Assembly: GCA_027574665.1 (NCBI GenBank)
Contig: CM050653.1
Span: 42,854,118 to 42,918,117, forward strand
Length of the DNA: 64,000 nt
Direction: 5' to 3'
Source: Rhynochetos jubatus
Lineage: Eukaryota; Chordata; Aves; Eurypygiformes; Rhynochetidae
Of this stretch, positions 49,119 to 61,960 are shown in pieces (positions within the stretch are counted from its first letter, which is position 1; each line of letters begins with the position of its first letter). The position numbers were made by a program, and so were the translations under genes. The notes under the pieces were generated by a model. The model saw nothing but the letters and a program-made list of their open reading frames with translations. It was not told the DNA's origin and did no database searches.

Positions 49119-52100
49119 CAGAGGATGCCAGACACAGGGGGCAGAGTGAGCAGGTTTTCCTCTTCAAGTATGGTTTCTGAAGACAGAAAAGGCATGTTTA
49201 CAAGATCCTTTGCAATCTAACAATGACTGTTCCCATTTACTGTTTGGAAATGCCAGATTAAACGCTACAAGATTTTACTCAGGGAGGGAAAAGCTGGGGA
49301 AAGGTCTCCGCACAGGGTTTAATGTAAAGCACCTACTTCAAATACCTCAAAATTGCAGGACAGAAGGTTGGATCACCCAGAAGGCAGCAGAGAGCAGCCC
49401 AGTTAGGAGACTCCCTCTTGCCACTCACTGTCTGTACAGGCAGCCTGAGGTGAGATGGGGCACACCCCCCTCTCTGCAGACGTGAAGTAGATCTTCCTCC
49501 TGGGATTTTCTGGACCTGAGAGGACCTGGAGAGCAGGGGCTTGTCACCCAAGGCAGGTGCTGAAAAATCACAACTCCAAATGTTTGGACACTATGTCGGG
49601 CACAACACTGTCTTCTTGGCACTCTCTGCAGAGTTTAAGTTGTGGTGGAAGTGGAAAACATACTTTGAAGATGTTAGAAGTGGAATACCTACTCTGAGCC
49701 AGTATTTGGGAAAAAAAATTACTTACTTGCTGTAGAGTCACAGGATATGTTTCCTAAATTTCCTGCATCAAGTGGGATATTCATGTGAATATGTCAGGAT
49801 TTGGTTCATCACACCTATACCCCTCAAAGCATTCAGAATAAGGTAGATCCTGGTGCTTACCCCTATGCTACTTCTCCCAGACCAGAAGATCAAATGTTTT
49901 GATACTTGTTTCATTCAGAAACATCAGTACAGAAAATGTCAACAAAGAAAATCAAAACTACAGTTAAAGAGAAAAGGCTACTTTATAAGTCCATCATGGC
50001 TAAGGCTCTGGGTTTCTTAGTGGCAAGTTGAACCTGAATTCTCACTTTGAGCATTTCAGTAGTGAAAATTCAAAGGCACCTTCAGTAAATTTTGGAGAGA
50101 AGAGTATTACTGAATAAAATAAAAATGAATAATACAATCACTACAGCATTCTCTGTGTTATTTAATTTAATATTTATTTCAATTATTTTATACTGCTACT
50201 GCATTTTTAATGTTTCTGGAGTACTGTGAAATTTTACATCACATTGTGGAATTTATCAGAGAGGGAGAGAGGTAATTTTGATAATGAGATTGAAGAGAAC
50301 TGTGACTTTTATGGCTATAGAAAGCTGTTTAGATCTGCAAAATTATGCATATTACATCACCTCTTAAACCATCAGTACTGGAATTATTTTGCATGGAAAT
50401 TCACATTTTTAAATTTCAGAACCAACTCCTCCGCTGCTGATGAATGGAGTAATTCATCCCTTCCCCAGTGCCATTATCTTAGGCTGCGTTTCTTAAAAAA
50501 ATTACACCCTTGCTTAACTCAGTCCTTGATTTAAGTGGGTAACTCACCTGTTTAATTAAACATGCATAGAAGCATTAGAGTTCTTGCACAGATGACAGTG
50601 CTGGTTTGACCATCATTCACTTTTAGCAGCAGCTCTTAGGACTAGGATCCACATGGATATGGAAGCTGAACCTCAGGAGAAAAACGCTGCAGCAAGAAGT
50701 GGCATTAGTGGCCAAGTCCTCACTGTTGGGAGGCAGAAACACAGAAGTGTTGAGGTTAGTGTGTATAAATCTTTAGACCTCAGTATATAAAAGCAAAATT
50801 CAGATCACCCAGACAGCGTTCCTATCAGTAGGATAACAATTATCTCACTTCTTAGGCAATTTTAGTCAAAATTATTACTGTGTCAGGAGAGCAGTAATAC
50901 CTACCAAATGTGAGCCAGTCTTTAAATGAGTTTGATTCCATTAACTCTACTAATATTTGCTTTACATAATAATAAACAAAGGAAAATATTTTAATCTTGT
51001 TGATGAGGCAATTGTGTAACTACTTCTGTCCAATGCTTGTTGAATGACACAAGACAGCAATAAGAATTTAGCCAGGTAAAAAGAAATTTGCTATTTGAAA
51101 TCATCTCTGCTTTAGTTTTCAGTGACAGATATTCTGTCATCCCTGTTCAACACCAGAGGAATTATTTTCCTATCTGTCTGGAGATTTGCAAGCTGAGCAT
51201 GGCTGTTTTGCTGTCTGGCATACCAAAGCTCCAGGCTACCAGGTAGCACTTAAAAATATACAGTGCACCAGGGATTGCTGCAGCAAATACTGTATGTCTC
51301 TCTCTCACTCTTCGTGCTCTTTCACTCGCTTTCAGGGCTCAAGATTGCTGCAGAGGGAGACTATCCGTGCCTTCTTTTCAGCCCTTTCTGTTGCACCATT
51401 GACCGGGCTACAAAGGGGCAACTTGTCTGTAGCCACCATTCTACTGGGAAATAAAGGGGTCAGACTTGGTATATTCTGCAGAGTTCAAAGGATGGCTTTC
51501 TTCATTAAGTGGAACTCAAAAAAAAAAAAAAAAAAAACAAACCCCAGCTGCAAGAGCTTGTTTTTGTCAGACATTCACAAGTAGAAACAACAAGTAGGAA
51601 AAGAATCAACAGTACCAGGAAAAAAGATGCTCTTTCTGCCCCAGCCTTAGATTTTCTTTTGTTCTCTTTCATATGAACTGGGTTTGTGTCCATACTTACA
51701 CATTTTAAATACAACAGATATCACAATACTGCAAATAGGCATTATCCCCTACCAGGACAGCTGTAATTTATCTATGCCACAAATCTCTTGCTACCATCTT
51801 ACCTGCATTTCCATGCCTGATGCATATGAAATTATATGACTCCACATGTTAATTATTTGCTGGCAGAGCTTCCCATTTCTACCTTGAAGGATCTTTCCTG
51901 TACACCATATATACTACCTTGTCACCAATGTTGGGAAAAAAACCCCAAACTCAAGTGTATAAAGAACTTTTAATCTCCGATCCTCTTCCACTAAACAAGA
52001 AAGCGTCTCAACAAAAAATCTTACTCCTGATAGATAGACGTCACAAATACATGGACATCAGGGAAGGGTGTTTTTTTGATGCAGAGAGCAGCCCATACCC

Positions 52101-53859
52101 TTAAGAGTGAGGGGTTTTACAGAATTTCCAGTGTCTTGGCTGTATTCCCTAAATCACAAAATTACTTCAAAATATTTAGTTTATCTTTTCTTCTGTCATT
52201 ATCAATTGCCAGCCTACTCTGCTTGAATTCATAAAAATGTAAAATTCCATGAGGTAAGATTCCACTTCTTAGAGGGAAAAGCTTGGAAAAGGAAGAGGTA
52301 ACACATCTAACAGTGTTACTACATTTCTTCTTTGGATCAGGATGTATGATTTATGACAGACAATTGGTCTCAGAAATATATTAAATAATTCTTAAGAACA
52401 GGGGGAAAATAAATTTAAATGAAAGAGACAATAAGTAGTCAACAGAGGTAGCGTGTGTATTGTTAGCGTGGGAATTTCAATTCTGCACTTCTCAACTTTT
52501 TTCCATTTGGTGTTTTTAGCCTTAGTTACGTGTTGCTTAGAAATTGCATACATAACAGCTAAGTCAACTCCTTTATTTCAATGATATTTTAATGATGTTG
52601 AAAGTTTGGATTATCATTATGCATTTAAGGCTCACTGGAGGCTAAGGTTGATTCACAGCCCCAACACAGGAGATGGCTCGTTTTCTCGGTGGCACTAATG
52701 GTTTAATCATTCTTCCTATTCCCTGTGCACTTTTATATTCTTTGAACTTCCTTTGAAGCCAAGATTTTGCACTTTTCTCTGATCTCGTTTATTTATATCC
52801 CCCTCATACTTTATGTCTAAGCAGATCTTCTACTGTACTTGAACCCCAGGGAGCATATACTGCATAGCATTACAGTCTCAGTATTGGAAATACAGGGATG
52901 TGAGTGATGTAAGATAGGATTATAATAGGCATTAAAAAAATGGAGCTTTAATCACACTTGTGGGAATTCCCATATGGAGGAGTAGATTAATTTGAAAGTG
53001 TCAAGTCTTATGAATGAAATCTGACAATGATATAAAACCTCAGGAACAGGGATTTCACCATACTATATTATATCACCTACCCACCTACAACAAACATAAC
53101 AGATGTAGAATATCCACAATACTAATACTTCCTCAGGAGACATTATCTATCCTTTCTGGAAGGCTAGAAAAGGAAAAACTTGCAGGAAAACACCAGGAGT
53201 GGAATCATCTCACTGAAATCTAGCCAACAAAACTTTAGACATTTAATCTATGCAAATTGTCTCAACAGCATGTGTTCTTCTAAACAATAATTCATCTCAT
53301 CTTAAGTAGGAGTCTAAGACAGGTAGAAACAATTATCCTCTGACAGCACATATTCCCCACACATATATATGTGACTATACACAGAACCTCAAACACTAGC
53401 TTAGGCTAGACACTCCTGCCAGCCAGGTGACTAACTTTAGATGAGATGTATCCACTGTGGGAGACAAGTAGTATGTTTCACACTGTCCCACAGAGCAGCA
53501 ATGACAGTAGCTGATCAAGTGGGCTCACTTAAATATTTTGCTGGCCCTATTTAGCTTGGCAAGCTCAAGCCTACATAGCCGTATGTCTCTCGAGGTAAGT
53601 GTTCAGAAGTGTACATGAACCTGGGGGATTCAAGTCCTTTCTAGTTTCAGAGTGGAGACAAGTGAGCACACCAGCAATTGTTAGCAGCATCGATTCCTTC
53701 CATATTTTTTTCCTGATCATTGATTACATGAGAAATCAATATGTGTTTGAGGTAGAGAACAGGAAAATGCCATAAATACAATATGCATGTCTCAATTTTT
53801 ATCTGTGTCTGCTTCTTTGTCAAAACACTACATATGTAACTAACTTTTCCCAAAGGTCT
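49119..53859. other. noncoding stretch without recognisable gene
   Basis: No coding region supported. It contains A20 at 51518-51537. A 132-codon frame at 51186-51584 runs into that A tract (lysines), but there is no AATAAA at the right distance and no protein resemblance. I see nothing else of note. Confidence 0.5.
51518..51537. repeat. A20 run
   Basis: Uninterrupted 20 A. An AATAAA lies about 70 bases upstream (near 51449), too far for a normal cleavage site, so a retrocopy tail is not supported. Confidence 0.9.
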
Positions 53860-53931
53860 GATCAAAGACATGAAATTGCCCTGGGGAAGCAGTATACAAT
53901 AATGGCACTAAAGCATTTGTAACTACTACAG
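53860..53931 (+). repeat. unclassified diverged repeat, copy A
   Basis: Begins GATCAAAGACA and includes TACAATAATGGCACTAAAGC. It aligns without gaps over 72 bases with 54508-54579 at 50 matches by hand count (about 69%). The family is not recognised; it may be an old DNA transposon, SINE or LINE piece. Confidence 0.65.
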
Positions 53932-54507
53932 AGCAGATGTATATGACCTTGTAGACTCATTAACATACTCTCCCTTCTTTTTTCCATGTGAGGTTGGCCT
54001 AGGTTTCCAATTCTTCCATTTTCAGAGCTGACTTTTGATTTTTTTCCTTCCCAGTCCGTTTACTGAACATGCCTATGCCTTTGTAAGTTATGTAAGCATT
54101 TATGCTGTTTGTGACAATGTGGGTGATGACAAACTGAAGTTAATTTTGTATAACTGCCTCATCTGGCTCTTCTCTAAAGATAGAGTTCACTGTCTTTACA
54201 GCAGCACAAAAGGTTATTCTGTGCCTATTAACGTAGAGAAGACAAGTAGCAAGCCACAAATCACAGGGCAAATCATTGTAGAAGGATACCCAGTTCAATT
54301 AAAAAATATTATGATAGTTTACATATCCTCAAGATTTCACTGGTTAAATTGTTTTAATAATAGGTATTGTAAATCACCAAAATCTGGACATTTTCATCTC
54401 CGACAGTGATTGAAAGGGAAAAGCATTATGTTCAATGTCAGTTTCCATCGCTGTGAGTGTTTCTGATCAAAACATTCCATCTGCACTGTAATTTGTTGTG
54501 AAGTTTT
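53932..54507. other. interval between the two diverged repeat copies
   Basis: It contains a 124-codon open frame (54035-54409, plus) with no recognised domain. It may be the interior of one element whose ends are the two copies, or unrelated sequence. Confidence 0.35.
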
Positions 54508-54579
54508 GATCAAGGACAACACTGCATCCTAGAGAAACTGTTTACAATAATGATACAAAAGCATTACTGACTGTTACAG
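54508..54579 (+). repeat. unclassified diverged repeat, copy B
   Basis: Begins GATCAAGGACA and includes TACAATAATGATACAAAAGC. It is the direct-orientation partner of 53860-53931, 648 bp downstream. The level of divergence suggests an age comparable with the oldest repeats here. Confidence 0.65.
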
Positions 54580-57500
54580 ATATGGAGTTTCTGAAATTTT
54601 TGTTAAATTTGCATGTTCTGCCCTCTCCGCTTTCCCACCAGCTGACAGATCTCTTAAGTCGTTGTGATTTATGTCCACTTTGGTTGAATCTGTCTGACTT
54701 GAGTTGTGAGTCATATTTGAATGATGAGCCAGACAGACTCCCCGTTTAGGCGACTTAAGATGACAGGAAAGGAGAATGGCAGAAACCCACAAAGCACTTT
54801 TTGAACAGTTCTTGTACAGAAAGCACACGTTTCACTGCTTCTGTTTCCAATCACTTCCAATCCAATTCCAATCACTTCTGTTGTCTTAAGGAGGCAACTA
54901 ACTGGCAGAAAGTGTAGGTGCCACCACTTTTAACAGCAACAAATCCTGTTTGTAGCGATGAAAAGCAGGACATGTACAAGTCTCCCGACTTTGCTGAAAG
55001 TGACTCGTTCCTTCCTTCTGACAGCAGTACTGAATTTTAAATAGTCCACCCTAATTTGCCCCCATATCAAAAGGGACAACTATCTACTCAAAACAGCTAC
55101 TCAAGGAGAACTGAGACTCAAGTCCCAATAAAGTCAGCAAGTCTAAGGTGCAAAGTAAAGGGCCACAAGTTGTGACTATATTTGTCATACTCAGTGTAAA
55201 ATAGATACAAGAATGAATGCATTCTGTTCAACTTACTCTAACCTATGAAAGACAAAACAGAATCCCTAAATTATTCTTTTTTCTTTTCAATAAAAATCAG
55301 TTTTGTGTCTCTTTTGAGCTAAGCGTGCCAAAATTCACATGAAGAATGCCCTTTTCCGAATGTTTAAGGACACTTCATCTAAACCAATCTCCAGCTGTAT
55401 GTCAAGTTCATATGCAATTAGCTATGTACCCATATGGGTTTACTTGCTGGGCATCTGTGCATTTCACTATAAGCATGTATGCATGTGTGCATATGTGTGT
55501 GTGGAGTGCAGGCAGGGGAAGGAGATTTGCATTTCAAACACTGAACAGGCAGAGCAGAATTAAATTTATAAGAAAACCAAATTGTCTTTGAAAATGCAGT
55601 CCTCATAATTAAATCCATTACCTAAATATGGGGTTTGTCCCTTTTCTGCATCTATACTTTGTTCAATATAACAAATCCCTCTGGGAAGATTCTTAGCTGC
55701 GATGGAGTAAGAGACAGGACAGGACAGGATGTGCATAACTCAGAAAGGACGTAATCCTGGGAAGGGCACAGCTGTCACAACCAATTGCTTTTGGTTTTAA
55801 ACCGACCCTGCTGAAATGTTTTGGAATAAAGAGCACTTTGGTCCCTTTCAGAAATAAAAGGTGACTTAAATCTTTAAGTGTTTCAGGAGACAAAAAAGAG
55901 CTTTGATGCAGCAGACCGCAGGGAAATATTTTTCTTCCTATCGGCATGTTATTTACTGCTCAAGAGGTATGGATGTTCAATGGGAATGTAGAAAATAATT
56001 GCAGCAACACCCCTGTAAGTGACAATCTCCACCAGCATGCATTGGAGCAGATTCCAGCCGTGCCATGCTGTTTTAAAGGTGTGGCTAATTCCCAGGGTTG
56101 CTCACAGGAAAACCATTTTCAGGTCTCATGCAGCTGGGAAACAAGACGCTTCGTAAGTTTGGTGCAGAAACGTGTGAGGATGGGTTAGATTTTTTCAAGG
56201 AAGAACAGGACAGTGAAGCACAAGCATTACCTTGCTTTTATCACTGTGTATCAAAAAAATCCTGCTGTTCCCACGACATAATTACAGAGGATTCTCAAAT
56301 TCTACTTTGCTGGGAGATGAATGGCCATCTATATAGAGGAATTTCAGTGTGCTTGGCATGTTAGCACACTATCAAAAAATTGCTCTAATCACACTTGACA
56401 AAACACTATCAGAGCAATAAAAGTACAAGGAGAGTAACTCTTGCTCCTTATTACTGAGAACAAAAATACGAACATGACTTCGGTTATTTATATTACAAAC
56501 ACAAAAAGGGAGTATACAACCCATAGTCTTTAGGCATGTATGCTTTGTCTGCTATCCTCTATTGCCCTGAACAGACTAAATATAATCAGAAGTTAATTTA
56601 CCATGAAAATCTTAATGATATTTGAAATCGTAGATCAATGCACTGAAAAGACAACAATGAAACTGTCAAGGTAAGAAAATATGCATAATAATAGCATTAA
56701 TAAGTCATATTCTTTTAAATGCTGCCTATTAACATCTGCAATCTTTTGCTGCCTTTTAGAAGTATGCTGTTGCATTTATTTTTTCATCTTGGTTTTACTC
56801 ATTCAGAGCTTTGTATCTCATCTTTTAGGGAAATTAATTTGAAATAAGGCTGTGTTCTTTGATGTCCTTTAGTGAAATATCATTGTGTGTGTCTACACCC
56901 TTTGCTGCAATGAGTACTAGATATTTCAGGCAACATTTTTTTTTCTCCAAAATTGGCTTGAAATTTATGAGGTTTGAATTTAATTTGAACAATTTAAATC
57001 ATGCATGGAGGAAGGAATACCAAGAGGTTATGAAGGTCAAGCAAAGCAGTTAAGTATCACTTTGTTTGTGAAACTCTGCCTCAGAGCAAAAGCATAATTC
57101 CTGCCTTCGTTCCTAAATAGGCAGAATAACTGTCACACTGGAATTCATGGTTTTTCTTTTCCCAGCCCAATTATATTGTTGAAATAAATTCAGTGATGTA
57201 CACCAGGAAATTCACCCCCAGTTTTACTCATTCCTTAGCCAGCCAAATACAAAAGAAACCTCTTCCAACACTGTGGTTTCTGAGCCATATCTAAAAACCT
57301 TCTTTAAAGGACTTTATTAAATAAGAAGTAGTGGCTGGGTGGCAGCATTAGATTAAATTGCTTTTCCATTATGCAGGTACTTTCACGAGAGAGCATAACT
57401 GTGAATGTAGGAACAGAGTGGGAATCTGTTCTGTTTGCAACCCAGTTTCAGCAGTAAAGATTTAACCAACTGGCTTAATATGAAGACGTTATACGCTTGT

Positions 57501-58329
57501 CACACACTGCTGTTCACTAGCTCTTCATGTCTAAAGGGTTAAGACACTCCACTGGGTTGAGTGCATTGTGCATCGATATATTTGAGCAGTTTTATCTCCA
57601 TTTAAACTCAGAATAAAGTGACATGTGGAGAATGCCAGACACTAAATTCTTTGTGGTTTTGTTCCTTGGTCTAATCTGCTGCTTGTTATTTGGTTTCAAG
57701 GGCATGGCTGGGATACCGGTCAGAGACAGTATAGTGAACTCGTGTTTGTGCCTGCGTGCACCAGTGAGTTGGTTTGAAACTCCATGCAAAGCCCAGAAGC
57801 TTTCAACACATGATAGAAAAACTGGATTCATAAATACAGACCAAAGAGTTTGGACAGCTGCAAACAGCTCCACCTCAGCAAACATGAAACTATGGGTATC
57901 TGTAGTGGCTTTGGTAGACAAATAAAGTTAGGTCACTAGTCCACAAAGGAATTAGAGAAAGAGATGATATAAAGTAGGTGTCCTATACAAAAGGCTTAAG
58001 CCACACACCTGAAGAATACTGAAAGCTATTACAAGCTAAATACTTGTTAAGCTACAAGTCCAGAACACTGGGACCTGAAGACAGACATTCGAGTAAGCAA
58101 GAAGAGAGGACATTGGGAATCATGTTGTAATGAAACAAAACACCACCATTACCACCTAGTTTTTGTCTCTGACAGTTTTGCAGTAGACATTTTAACTTTT
58201 CCACTGTTGGAGCTCTTAAAAATATTTGTATGTGTTAATACACATTTTCATAACAGAAATCCAAGTAGAAGTTTAAACTTTCATCTCACAGTCCAGTTTT
58301 TCAATGTTTTAAACACCACCTGAGAAGGT
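54580..58329. other. noncoding stretch without recognisable gene
   Basis: No element or exon recognised. Near 54845-54880 a short unit TCCAATCACTTC occurs twice. A 100-codon frame at 57623-57925 starts with a signal-peptide-like hydrophobic stretch but matches no family I know. Confidence 0.45.
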
Positions 58330-58985
58330 ACAACAGAAGTTGTGGCAGGTCTCATTTATTAAGGCAATAGTGGAGGAAAATATAGCTAAGGAATATCATT
58401 CTAGATAAAAGATGCCATCAGCCTAACTTTACATCACTGACAAGATTACAGCATTGGCAAATGAAGGTAGTAGCATCAATGCAGTATACTAACATTTCAG
58501 CAAAGCAGATGATGTGGTACATCAAGACCACACAGTCATGAGCACAAAGTTAGCATGGCAACATTGAACGGATTAAACACTGGACAACCAGTCCTGTAAA
58601 TGTAACTGTATATGAGAGATCACCAAGTATTCTTTCATGAGGCCCCAAAGTATTTAATTCCTTACCCTGGATCCTTTTAGCATATTTATCAATAGCCTAA
58701 GGAAAAGCAAAGGAAAATTGATACTGCAGGTGACACCAAAGACAAAATAACGGTATCTGTCAGAGAAAAGGCCACCAACTAAACAGTCTCGACCAACAGG
58801 TAGTGTAAGCACAAGCAAATAAACCATGTACAGCCACTCATCTAGGAAAGATCGAAGACTAGGATTTCTGAGAGTCCCATGAAAAGTAGCAATACTGAAC
58901 ATAGCAGAAGGGGGAAATCATAACAGACACTCAACAACACATAACCTTCAAGTGCAATTGGGTGGACAAGATGTATCTTGACACA
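58330..58985 (+). mobile_element. ancient CR1 LINE, reverse-transcriptase core of ORF2
   Basis: This is a much-decayed internal piece of CR1 ORF2. Landmarks in order: ATTCTAGATAAAAGATGCCA (about 58399), then the block normally read as ...YLDFSKAFD... at GTATACTAACATTTCAGCAA (about 58483). GATGTGGTACATCAAGACCA follows, then GCATGGCAACATTGAACGG. After these, GGCCCCAAAG and CCCTGGATCCTTTTAGC with ATATTTATCAATAG correspond to the LGPVLF-like and IFIN motifs. GCAGGTGACACCAAAG (about 58726) is where the catalytic ADDTK box sits; the first aspartate codon now reads GGT. Past it, CACTCATCTAGGAAAGA corresponds to the HLGK motif. CAACAACACATAACCTTCAA and GGGTGGACAAGATG continue the pattern. Several indels break the frame. 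Unlike the other CR1s here, the surviving part is the polymerase centre and no 3' end is attached. Confidence 0.8.
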
Positions 58986-59350
58986 GAAACTAGTGAACCC
59001 TTAGTGCATGTAGAAGAGGTATATGCTGTTTGAGTCTTTGTTGTTGTTTAGCTCTATCCCAACTAAAACTAGCATGTTCTTCTATGATCGTTATTGGAAT
59101 AGCTTGTCCTCTTCTGTAGTCCCATTTCAGAAATTCTGTTAAGAAAGAGAGAATGGGGTGGTGAGCAACAAAAGGACTACCAGATCTTTTACTTAATGAG
59201 TGTATCAAGGACAAGGGTAAAACATTGTACCATCAGACCAGAATTCCTTGCACAAAGGGTTCAAGGGGATACTAATGGTAATAAATCAAAGTACAATGAG
59301 ATCCAATGACCAGCACAACAAACTTCGTGAACTCAAAATCAAAACAGCTT

Positions 59351-59365
59351 AAAAAAAAAAAAAAA
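59351..59365. repeat. A15 run
   Basis: Homopolymer of 15 A, not associated with a recognisable element. Confidence 0.85.
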
Positions 59366-60329
59366 GATTATTTGCCACCACCTCTTTTAATCACATCTTA
59401 GAAAAGGTGGTGGTATATGATTGTGATGTTTAAATTAATAGTGCATTTTTCCCCTCTTAAAAGAAGTTCCAAGCAAGAATTACTTCAAGAAAGTTTTCTG
59501 GGTTATATGGAAGGTCAGGATAAAAGAGCAAAATTATTCACCTTGACCATATAGTCAAATTATTTATTTATCAACATTCATAGTTGAAATTAGCACAGCA
59601 ATAATCTTAATCAGATTGGAAAATCCAGTCCACAAGTATATTGATTCATAGAACTTGCAACATATCCTTAAGTCCTTCTAATATAACTGTAGTTTTTGGA
59701 CATTTTTGGTACCCAATATCAGACATGGAATTCATGCACTAGGATATTTCATGCCACTATGTATTTGCACTTTGATTTTCAAATGATCAGTGAATAGAAC
59801 ATATCTGCCATACTGGCTAGAGAAAGTGCATATGGATGTGTTTACCCCCACCTTAACTTGGTTTTATACCCTAAAACAACAAATCTTTTCATGAGCAGCA
59901 GACCTAATCAAGAGAGGTTTCCTGTGGATTTCTTACCTTGGCCATTCTCTCCAGCTCCCGCTTGGAATTACTCCAGCTTTGTCCGCAGGGCTGGAGGCGT
60001 GCACTGTGCAAGACAAGAAAAAGCTTAAATGTGTGCTGATGGTCCTGCTGGTGCTCACAGTCTGGTGGCCAGCCTACAGGTGCCAAACAACTGCACAGCA
60101 GCCAAGTTTACTGCATTGCCTCAGTGTGAGCACTAATTGCATCTCCTTCTTTCACCTGGATTCTACTCTAGAGAAAGTTTTTAAAAACATAGGTCTAACT
60201 GGCACTTTTCCATCTACCTTCAAGTTTAGATGCACTTGATCAAACTGTTTAAACCTTATTGAGGAGGACCTGACAGACAGAGAAAATCAGTGTTATAGTG
60301 TAAGCTTCATTTCCTTGGGAAACCAGGCT

Positions 60330-60700
60330 AAAAATTTAAATGGAGATTCAAAGCTTGATAGTGCCCTTTCAATAAAAAGAATGGAGCAAGAAGGTATGCC
60401 TGCTTTCCTGCCAGAGGAGATTGATAAAACAGGCATTTCTTTTAATTTAAAGAACAGGCTGTGTGGTGTTGCTGTTTGCCCAGATGCTGTCAGAAAAGGT
60501 CATTGACCTGCTGGCCCAATAACAATAAGTAATAAAAAATAAATTACTGACTATTTACTAGAGTGATCCCATAGTATCAATCCTTTAGCCTGTTTTAATT
60601 ATTAATTATAAATTAATTACTTAGTAACCAGGAGTCTCCAGCTTGTCTGTTAGGTTTAATTAATTTGTTCATCTCCTTTTGTCTTGACTTCTTTCTTTCT
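60330..60700. promoter_or_regulatory. candidate conserved noncoding element
   Basis: A dense block of homeodomain cores (TTTTAATTATTAATTATAAA then TTAATTACTTAG, 60592-60622, and GGTTTAATTAATTTG near 60653) sits beside non-AT-rich unique sequence such as AAAGGTCATTGACCTGCTGG near 60495. The latter contains AAGGTCATTGACCT, a palindromic nuclear-receptor-like pair of half sites. The combination is typical of developmental enhancers, but this is inference from sequence only. Confidence 0.3.
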
Positions 60701-61379
60701 ATTGCAAAAGCCTAATGGCCCTTTTTATCCTCATTGCACAACACTTTTACCCCCGGTAGTGAATCTTGCAGGGAACATGTTAGCTAGAATTCCAATAGTT
60801 TTGTCTGCTCCTGCAGCTGCCTCGTTAACATCACCAAAACAGATATTGAATTTAATCACCGTGAAGAACTTCCGTGTATTAACCCACATGGAAAAAACAA
60901 ACGTGTGGAAGATCCAAGGATATATTGATCAAAGGAAGTTTCAAAGCACTGGAAAGAAGTGCTTTAGCACCACAAGAAGCATAACAATACAGCAAATATG
61001 GCATCTAAGAATGCCAACCAGGGGCTCTGTTATACAGTCCTTGAAGGCCAACTTTTAAACTTGCCTCCTTCATTCTGCACTGTTCACAGGCTCAGCTAAA
61101 AGCTGGCATCATCAAGAACAGTGACCCTAAATGTACAGCTTATATAGAGGAGATTTTGTGCTCAAACACAGATGTGAACAAGCTTGAGACATCACAGCCC
61201 TAGCAAAAGGGGCTCATTAGAAACTGGGAGAGTCCTGTTTCCCTTTTGCAGCTGTTGGTCCCTAATTCGAGCTTAGGTCAGTCTCAGTAGCAGAATCTGA
61301 ATCTTGTTCATGACACTTTCACCCTGTCCTCCGAGATACAGGTTATACCAAAACAATGTAATTTAAACCAAAGGAAGAG

Positions 61380-61960
61380 AATAGTTAGGCTCTGGTATCC
61401 AAGTAACAAGCTCTATTTCACAACCACCGCAGCAGCAGAGACCAGCAAGATCTGGCCTCTTCCAAGAGCAGGGCTGAGCTTGGAGCCAAGGCAGACCCCA
61501 ACACAGTGGGGACCTTACCAACAGCATGTACTCCCACAGGATCTGAACAGTGTCAGGATGTTGACAGGTCCCGTTGATGCTCCCAGAGAAGGCATGGTGA
61601 TGAATAACATCCAAAGTCCTGTCAGCAGCAGGATGGGACAGGGCTCCAAAACAGGCCCAAGGTCTATCCTAGAAGGATGGACAGAAGGACAGGAGACAAA
61701 GCTTGGAGACAGCATGGCTTTAGAAATCACACAGTAACAACCCATAAAGCAGGACAGCAGCAGACAGGAATAAGCACAAACACATTTCTGATAGAACTCA
61801 GGTCACTTGCTGGGTCTGGGCTTAAATGGAGCCCGAGGGTGTGGGCAGGGGTTGTGTGATTGGGGGTCCCATCTGAGACGCAGGTTAATCTGAGCCTACA
61901 GGTGCCTTACAGGCCCTGGTATGCAGTTTGCATAAAACATAGCAGAGAAGGAAATTACTG
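61380..61960. other. GC-richer segment, possibly an unclassified old repeat
   Basis: Composition differs from the flanks: many CAGCAG, GGACAG and ACAGG units, then CTTGCTGGGTCTGGGCTTAA and ATGGAGCCCGAGGGTG. It looks like repeat-derived or LTR-like sequence, but I cannot place it in a family. Short open frames on both strands (83-85 codons) carry no known domain. Confidence 0.3.

Noticed and set aside
50599-50720. GTGCTGGTTTGACC as the start of a third LTR
   Set aside because: The similarity ends after about 14 bases, and none of the downstream LTR landmarks follow.
51186-51584. Processed pseudogene ending in the A20 run
   Set aside because: AATAAA is about 70 bases upstream of the A run rather than 10-30, and the translation resembles no known protein.
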